From: Megasphaera sp.
GTDB lineage: Bacteria > Bacillota > Negativicutes > Veillonellales > Megasphaeraceae
Direction: 5' to 3'
DNA length: 45,798 nucleotides
NCBI GenBank assembly: GCA_022641375.1
Contig: JALCDF010000007.1
Span: 1 to 45,798 of the forward strand
Shown here piece after piece: positions 41,162-45,798 of this stretch; position 1 is the first letter of the stretch; each line of letters begins with the position of its first letter. The translations under genes were made by a program, and so were the position numbers. The notes under the pieces were generated by a model that saw only the letters and a list, made by a program, of their open reading frames with translations, did not search any database and was not told the origin of the DNA.

Positions 41162-42037
41162 TTGAAAAGAATTCGTAAAGCGGTTATTCCTGCAGCCGGG
41201 TATGGGACTCGCTTCCTGCCGGCAACAAAAGCTACGCCGAAAGAAATGCTTCCTATCGTCGACAAACCGACGATCCAGTATATCGTAGAAGAAGCATTGC
41301 AGAGCGGAATTGAAGAAATCCTGATCATCAGCGGCCATGCCAAACGGGCGATTGAAGATCATTTTGATACCAATCCCGGACTGGAAATACATTTACAGGA
41401 ACATCATGATACGGAACTTCTTAAAATAGTCCGCAGTATTTCTGAAATCAATATCCATTATATCCGTCAAAAGCATATGCGCGGGTTGGGGGACGCAATC
41501 TTATGTGCCCAGTCGTTCATTGACGACGAACCTTTTGCCGTGCTTTTAGGGGATGATGTCGTGTATAACGATCCGCATCCGGCCCTGCGCCAGATGATCG
41601 ATGTGTACAACGATATCGGAGCGACTATCCTGGGTTGCCAGGAAGTAGCGCAGGATAAGGTGTCAGCCTACGGCATCGTCAAAGGCGTGCCCGTCGAAGG
41701 CAAGCCGGTCCTGAAGGTGACGTCTATGATCGAAAAGCCGTCGATTGAAGAAGCGCCGAGCCGCATCGCCGCGTTGGGACGATACATCATCACTCCCGAT
41801 GTGTTTGAAGTCCTGAAGCGGACCGAACCGGGCAAGGGCGGCGAAGTCCAGCTGACCGATGCCCTGAATACCATGGCGGCCCGGGAATCCGTGTATGCCT
41901 ATTGTTTTGAAGGCAAACGGTACGATTTGGGCGACAAACTGGGATTTTTAAAGGCGACGGTCGAATATGCCCTGCGGCGTCCCGATTTGGGCGGTCCGTT
42001 CCGGGAATATCTGAAGTCCCTGGTCGGTCATATATAA
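41162..42037 (+). CDS. galU: UTP-glucose-1-phosphate uridylyltransferase
   Basis: This 291-residue enzyme makes UDP-glucose from UTP and glucose-1-phosphate for envelope polysaccharide and LPS synthesis. It shows the nucleotide-binding loop AVIPAAGYGTRFLPATKATPKEMLPIVDKP, AVLLGDDVVY and EKP, then GRYIITPDVFEVL and the GGEVQLTDAL segment. The start is TTG at 41162 (LKRIRKAVIP), seven bases after AAGGAGGG; there is no ATG between that site and the conserved domain. The frame is open far upstream inside the previous gene, but that is overlap only. Confidence 0.94.
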   Translation: MKRIRKAVIPAAGYGTRFLPATKATPKEMLPIVDKPTIQYIVEEALQSGIEEILIISGHAKRAIEDHFDTNPGLEIHLQEHHDTELLKIVRSISEINIHYIRQKHMRGLGDAILCAQSFIDDEPFAVLLGDDVVYNDPHPALRQMIDVYNDIGATILGCQEVAQDKVSAYGIVKGVPVEGKPVLKVTSMIEKPSIEEAPSRIAALGRYIITPDVFEVLKRTEPGKGGEVQLTDALNTMAARESVYAYCFEGKRYDLGDKLGFLKATVEYALRRPDLGGPFREYLKSLVGHI

Positions 42038-42057
42038 GCGGAATACCGCTTTTGTTT
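42036..42057 (+). terminator. Short intrinsic terminator after galU
   Basis: AAGCGG and CCGCTT enclose a four-base loop, followed by TTGTTT. Confidence 0.65.
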
Positions 42058-42108
42058 CCATAGGACAGAAAGACAAAGACACCGCATATAAACTACACTG
42101 CAAAGGTG

Positions 42109-42137
42109 TTGATTGCTTTTGCGGTCCATGGTATAAT
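42109..42137 (+). promoter_or_regulatory. Promoter of rseC
   Basis: TTGATT (42109-42114) and TATAAT (42132-42137) have a 17-bp spacer. Confidence 0.75.
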
Positions 42138-42194
42138 AGAGCTGGAAAAATAGTAATCATAGGGATTACAGGTCCTATAGAGAGAGGTGTCATC

Positions 42195-42629
42195 ATGAAA
42201 ACAGAAGAAGGAACCATTTTATCCATTGGCGAAGATGGGTTGGCAGAAATAAAAGTCGGTCGTCATTCTGACTGCATTGCCTGCGGTGCTTGCGCGGGGT
42301 CGGAAAATATCGTGATCAAAGCGTTGAATCCAATCGGTGCGAAAGTAGGGCAGCATGTGAAGTTCGAAGTGCGGGAAGTCAATATCGTAATAGGTGCGTT
42401 TGTCTGTTTTGTCATGCCGCTTCTCGTCGCGGCAGCAGGGGCGTTTGCCGGGTATTGGTACAGTACGATCCAGAATGTTGATTATGTGCAGTATGCGAGT
42501 ATCGGCGGCATCGCCGGGTTCCTGTTGGGAGCTGTCGGCGTCAAGCTTTTTGACCGGTCGCTGACAAATGATGTCAATGCCAAACCGAAAGTTACGGAAG
42601 TTTGTGAAGGTGCGAAGCCCCATATATAG
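42195..42629 (+). CDS. rseC: RseC/MucC-family redox-associated inner-membrane protein
   Basis: This 144-residue protein has a cytoplasmic N-terminal domain with the cysteine motif CIACGACAG (Cys27, Cys30, Cys33). Two membrane segments follow at about 63-86 and 100-120 (IVIGAFVCFVMPLLVAAAGAFAGYWY and ASIGGIAGFLLGAVGVKLF), then a short tail. RseC proteins modulate stress sigma factors and, with Rnf complexes, reduce the SoxR sensor. No rnf or soxR gene lies next to it here; it has its own promoter and terminator. Its role here is unknown. Confidence 0.88.
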   Translation: MKTEEGTILSIGEDGLAEIKVGRHSDCIACGACAGSENIVIKALNPIGAKVGQHVKFEVREVNIVIGAFVCFVMPLLVAAAGAFAGYWYSTIQNVDYVQYASIGGIAGFLLGAVGVKLFDRSLTNDVNAKPKVTEVCEGAKPHI

Positions 42630-42649
42630 GGTTTGAACGGATGACAGAA

Positions 42650-42700
42650 AAAAGACTGCTGCTGGATACCGAAACGATATTCAGCAACAGTCTTTTGTTT
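42650..42700. terminator. Intrinsic terminator between convergent genes
   Basis: AAAAGACTG (42650-42658) and CAGTCTTTT (42688-42696), extended by TGCTG/CAGCA, followed by TTTTGTTT. Confidence 0.85.
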
Positions 42701-43742
42701 ATTCTTCCGGCAGGTGATCTGCCAGCAGTAATGCGGTGCCATCGCCCATGGTAATGGCGGTGATATGGAATACGCTTTCCGTATCATTCAGATCCGTACG
42801 GTTGATGATGCTGTACTGCGAAGGAATAAAGGGATTGAGGAGGAACTGGCTCGTGCGATTTTTACCGGAGGTATCCGGTGTCAGCCGTACGTCGCCGGAA
42901 TACAGGACGGCGTGATCCGATGCGCGCCGCAGTTCATAGGTGCCGCGGGTTTCCTGGATGGGCTCCGGAAGCGAAGCGAATACAGGCGTATATTGGATGC
43001 GCAGGAAGGTCTGCCGGGAATCGGCATCGCGGACCAGACGGGCGGATACATCGCGGATTTTTACGGCCTGGTCCAGTTTCTTCTGGATGGTTTCGTTATA
43101 GGCTGCCAGACGGTCGGTATAGGCCGTTTGCAGGGTATCGGTCAGCCCGGACGCATCGGCCAGGCCGATGATATGCCAGGACCGGCTGCCGGCCCGTTCC
43201 CATGACACGGTGACGGGGACGGAGGTTTGCAATACGGTATTATAAAAGGTCAGGGTCATTTCGGCATAGCCGTCTTTTGTCTTATGGCTCCAGGATGCCG
43301 ATTGATACTGCCAGCCGTCGGTAGGAAGGGGAAAGTCCAGCGATTTCAACCGGTCATCGACGGATTTTTTGGCTTGCTGCCAGTCATCGCCGCTCGTATC
43401 CCCGCTGAGGGCACCGTGCAGTAAAGTGGTCATATCAGCGGCAAAGTCATTGCGCAACGGCATCCAGGCAAGCTGCAAAATCATTTTGGCAGGAGTGCTG
43501 TCGTTGTTTTTGGTGGCGATGCCGTCATATAGTTCGGCGGCCATGTTTTTTTCATCGATCATGGCATCGAGCGTATCCGTATCGCCGCTGCGGGCGGCGG
43601 TGATGATGACCTGCAGGGAGTATTCAGGAGTCTTCATATAGACATTTCGATAGGCCCAGAGGGCGCTTTCAATGCAAAGGAAGAGGATACATACGGCGAG
43701 AAAAATCTTCCCGTCCGGTACAGGCAATCTATAGTTTTTCAT
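42699..43742 (-). CDS. Unknown envelope protein with N-terminal membrane anchor
   Basis: This 347-residue protein has one membrane segment near the start (IFLAVCILFLCIESALWAY, about 13-31) and a large extracytoplasmic part. Residues 35-130 are helical (TPEYSLQVIITAARSGDTDTLDAMIDEKNMAAELYDGI), resembling DUF2939-type folds. Residues 140-210 look like a beta-rich NTF2-like domain (YAEMTLTFYNTVLQTSVPVTVSWERAGSRSWHIIGLAD), and a helix plus another beta domain follow. I cannot name the family. GAAGG lies nine bases before the ATG. It is divergent from the kinase gene. Confidence 0.78.
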   Translation of the reverse strand: MKNYRLPVPDGKIFLAVCILFLCIESALWAYRNVYMKTPEYSLQVIITAARSGDTDTLDAMIDEKNMAAELYDGIATKNNDSTPAKMILQLAWMPLRNDFAADMTTLLHGALSGDTSGDDWQQAKKSVDDRLKSLDFPLPTDGWQYQSASWSHKTKDGYAEMTLTFYNTVLQTSVPVTVSWERAGSRSWHIIGLADASGLTDTLQTAYTDRLAAYNETIQKKLDQAVKIRDVSARLVRDADSRQTFLRIQYTPVFASLPEPIQETRGTYELRRASDHAVLYSGDVRLTPDTSGKNRTSQFLLNPFIPSQYSIINRTDLNDTESVFHITAITMGDGTALLLADHLPEE

Positions 43743-43906
43743 ATCTGTGCCTTCTTTTCGATATATAGCGGAATAGGCATGAAAAAATAAGCAGGATACC
43801 TATCCGGCGTTAGAGTATATGTTATTCCTTATAATTATAGCACACTCCGTGGAGAGGAAAAATAATAATTTTATAGAATTATATAATTATACTGTGCAAA
43901 ATGTAT

Positions 43907-43912
43907 TATAAT
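43907..43912 (+). promoter_or_regulatory. -10 element of the kinase gene
   Basis: TATAAT at 43907-43912 lies 28 bp before the start codon in a very AT-rich stretch. No convincing -35 is seen, and the leader would be short (about 21 bases). Confidence 0.45.
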
Positions 43913-43939
43913 GAATATACAAAGTCAGTCAAAGGAGTG

Positions 43940-45613
43940 ATGGATTTGATTACCTTACATGATATAACGAATGAGCAGACGTATACGGTAGAAGAAGGAA
44001 CGACGCTGTTGCAGATCAGCAATGAAAAAAATAAAGATGCCGATCCCCGCATTGCCGTAGCCTTATATAACAATGAATTCGTGGGACTCCAGTCCAAAGT
44101 GGATGCGGACGGCGATATCCGCTGGTTCTCCGTAGCTACGCTGGAAGGCAATCAGTGTCTGGTCCGTACGGCCATCTTCCTGCTGGTCCGTACGGTCAGC
44201 GACCTGTATCCGGAAGGCAAGGTGTTCGTCAAGCATGCGTTGCGCAAATCGCTGTACTGCGAACTCAGTATCGGCCACACCGTGACGGTCAAAGATGTGG
44301 ATATGATCAAAAAACGGATGCAGGAAATCGTCGATCAGCAAGAACCGATCATCCAGGTATTCGCCAGCACGGAAACAGCGATGGCGATGTGCCGCAACCG
44401 CAACATGAAACTGGAAGAAGAATTGCTGGAACATGTGGATCAAACCAATATCATGGCCTATCAGTGCGGCCGGGTATTCGATTACTATATGGGCCCCGTC
44501 CTGCCGGATATGGGCTATATCACCTGTTTTAATTTGCGTTCCTATGCACCCGGCGTCATCCTGGAAACGCCGACGGCGGATCAGCCGGACAGCCTGCCGC
44601 CATATAAGGAGATACCTAAGATGGCCCGGCTGTTTCTCGATGCCGAAGAATGGGGCCGCATCGTCCGTTGTGAATATGTGTCTGATTTGAACCATTATAT
44701 TACGGATGGGACCATCCAGGATATCGTCGATATGGCCGAAGCCCTGCAGGAAAAGAAGATGGCAGAAATAGCTGACTATATCGTGACCCAGCGTCCGACA
44801 ATCAAGGTAGTGCTCATCGCCGGCCCGTCTTCTGCCGGCAAGACGACGTTCTGCAAGCGGTTGACGACGCAGCTACGGGTCGTCGGGCTGCGGCCGGTCA
44901 AGATTTCACTGGATGATTATTTCTATAACCGGGAAGACACGCCGCGCAATCCCGATGGCAGCTACGACTTCGAATCGTTGCGGGCCATCGATGTGCCGCT
45001 CTTCAATCAGCAGGTCGATGATCTGCATCAGGGCAAGGAAGTCCGCCTGGCCCGGTTTGATTTTGTCAGCGGTACCCGTTATTTTGATGAAAAACCGGTT
45101 CGTCTCGATCCGGATCAGCCGATCGTCGTGGAAGGGCTCCATGCGCTCAATGATTCCCTGACCTACATGATGCCGCGGTACGAAAAATATAAGATTTCCC
45201 TGGGGGTCCTGACGCAGATCCGCATCAACGACCACAACCGTATTTCCACATCGGACACGCGGATCATCCGCCGCATGGTACGGGATCAGCAGTTCCGCGA
45301 CCGGGGCCCGACGGCTACGATGGAAATCTGGGGCGATGTACGGCGCGGAGAAGAAACCAATATTTATCCCTATCAGGAAGATGCCGATACGATTTTCAAT
45401 ACGGCGCTGCCGTATGAACTGTCCGTGCTCAAACCGTATGTACAGCCGCTGCTGGAATCGATCAGGCAGGACAGCCCGCATTATGCCGAAGCCCAGCGGC
45501 TCCTCCGATTCTTGAAGCCGTTCTATGGTATCGATTCGCATATCGTACCGCCGAATTCTCTCCTGCGTGAATTCATCGGCAAAGACCATCAGCCACAGCC
45601 GGCCGGCGAATAA
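43940..45613 (+). CDS. Uridine-kinase-like nucleoside kinase with N-terminal TGS/ThrRS-like domains
   Basis: This protein of about 557 residues joins two parts. The first about 60 residues are a TGS-like domain (LHDITNEQTYTVEEGTTLLQIS). A region follows resembling the second domain of threonyl-tRNA synthetase (KHALRKSLYCELSIGHTVTVKDVDMIKKRMQEIVDQQ). The C-terminal part is a P-loop kinase of the uridine kinase/phosphoribulokinase type: Walker A IAGPSSAGKTTFCKRL, SLDDYFYNREDTPRNPDGSYDFESLRAIDVPL and VVEGLHALND. The arrangement is widespread in Firmicutes but its substrate is not settled. The start is ATG 43940, two bases after AAAGGAG; TTG 43946, eight bases after it, is equally possible. Confidence 0.88.
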   Translation: MDLITLHDITNEQTYTVEEGTTLLQISNEKNKDADPRIAVALYNNEFVGLQSKVDADGDIRWFSVATLEGNQCLVRTAIFLLVRTVSDLYPEGKVFVKHALRKSLYCELSIGHTVTVKDVDMIKKRMQEIVDQQEPIIQVFASTETAMAMCRNRNMKLEEELLEHVDQTNIMAYQCGRVFDYYMGPVLPDMGYITCFNLRSYAPGVILETPTADQPDSLPPYKEIPKMARLFLDAEEWGRIVRCEYVSDLNHYITDGTIQDIVDMAEALQEKKMAEIADYIVTQRPTIKVVLIAGPSSAGKTTFCKRLTTQLRVVGLRPVKISLDDYFYNREDTPRNPDGSYDFESLRAIDVPLFNQQVDDLHQGKEVRLARFDFVSGTRYFDEKPVRLDPDQPIVVEGLHALNDSLTYMMPRYEKYKISLGVLTQIRINDHNRISTSDTRIIRRMVRDQQFRDRGPTATMEIWGDVRRGEETNIYPYQEDADTIFNTALPYELSVLKPYVQPLLESIRQDSPHYAEAQRLLRFLKPFYGIDSHIVPPNSLLREFIGKDHQPQPAGE

Positions 45614-45666
45614 GCCGTGAGGGGGACGTCTTTTCCCGTTTTGCAATAAATGATATGGTTCAAATA

Positions 45667-45726
45667 TGATAATGTCTATATATATCACAAATGATTATGT
45701 CCAAATTCAAATTAATCCTGTATACT
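45667..45726 (+). repeat. Direct repeat pair and promoter-like sequence near the right edge
   Basis: TGATAATGTC (45667-45676) and TGATTATGTC (45692-45701) are spaced 25 bp apart. TATACT follows at 45721-45726, with a weak -35-like TGTCCA at 45698-45703. Short repeats before an incoming gene would suit a mobile-element end or a regulated promoter. The remaining intergenic bases from 45614 show no gene. Confidence 0.4.
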
Positions 45727-45780
45727 AAAACCTCAACCAAAAACAATGAGGTGATTATTATCAGAAAGGTTCTCCTGACC

Positions 45781-45798
45781 ATGACAGAAAATGAAAAA
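45781..45798 (+). CDS. Start of a further gene, cut by the window edge (possibly a transposase)
   Basis: Only MTENEK is visible from ATG 45781. GAGGTGA lies at 45748-45754, rather far upstream, so the true start may be an in-frame non-ATG codon between 45757 and 45781. The opening resembles ISNCY/IS1202-like transposases, which I recall beginning M-T-E-x-E-K-Y. Six residues cannot prove this. Confidence 0.3.

Overview
The window reads as chromosome of a diderm Firmicute of the class Negativicutes, most likely Megasphaera or a close relative. The best marker is the 53-residue rubredoxin at 30158-30319, which matches the Megasphaera elsdenii rubredoxin as I remember it almost residue for residue. 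Two signal-peptide SLH proteins, Firmicute-type ribosome binding sites (AAGGAGG), occasional TTG starts and inner-membrane/periplasm proteins such as an RseC homologue agree with this. No search was run, so the genus is an inference.

Left part (1-9600). A two-component pair (response regulator cut by the window edge, histidine kinase) lies divergent from a membrane-anchored PepSY protein whose promoter carries three TTTAG boxes at exact 11-bp steps. Next comes a minus-strand efflux operon of the E. coli ybhG-ybhF-ybhS-ybhR type, ending with its own TetR/CecR-like regulator. Its promoter contains an 18-bp perfect palindrome that is the obvious operator. queD and queE (7-deazaguanine pathway) diverge from it.

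Accessory part (9600-14400). Two near-identical ~410-bp structured repeats start directly at the queE stop codon and bracket a RelB/DinJ-YoeB toxin-antitoxin pair. An AT-rich Abi_2/AbiF-type HEPN gene follows, bracketed by degenerate ~40-48-bp repeat units. Then comes an arsR-permease-thioredoxin operon with a clear operator. This is the most unusual stretch: stress and defence genes separated by recurring repeat sequences. A tRNA-Val(GAC) with its own promoter and terminator follows.

Central part (14600-31400). A lysine permease (LysP type), small envelope or zinc-ribbon genes, chorismate mutase, the helicase RecD2, ComF, an HD-GYP protein and a SpeD homologue without its catalytic residues lead into a complete uvrB-uvrA-uvrC excision-repair block. 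A LexA/SOS-like box overlaps the uvrB promoter. A secreted DUF3298-like protein, rubredoxin and an FMN-dependent alpha-hydroxy-acid enzyme with an extra cysteine cluster follow.

Right part (31400-45798). A RarD-type transporter, a small membrane protein, a second amino-acid permease, asparaginase, two tandem SLH paralogues sharing an unnamed C-terminal domain, a HAD phosphatase, a large membrane-anchored disordered/helical protein, galU, rseC, an unknown envelope protein and a TGS-uridine-kinase-like enzyme. The last bases hold a promoter-like sequence, a pair of direct repeats and the first codons of another gene, possibly a transposase.

Nearly every gene junction has a readable promoter or intrinsic terminator; these are listed with positions.
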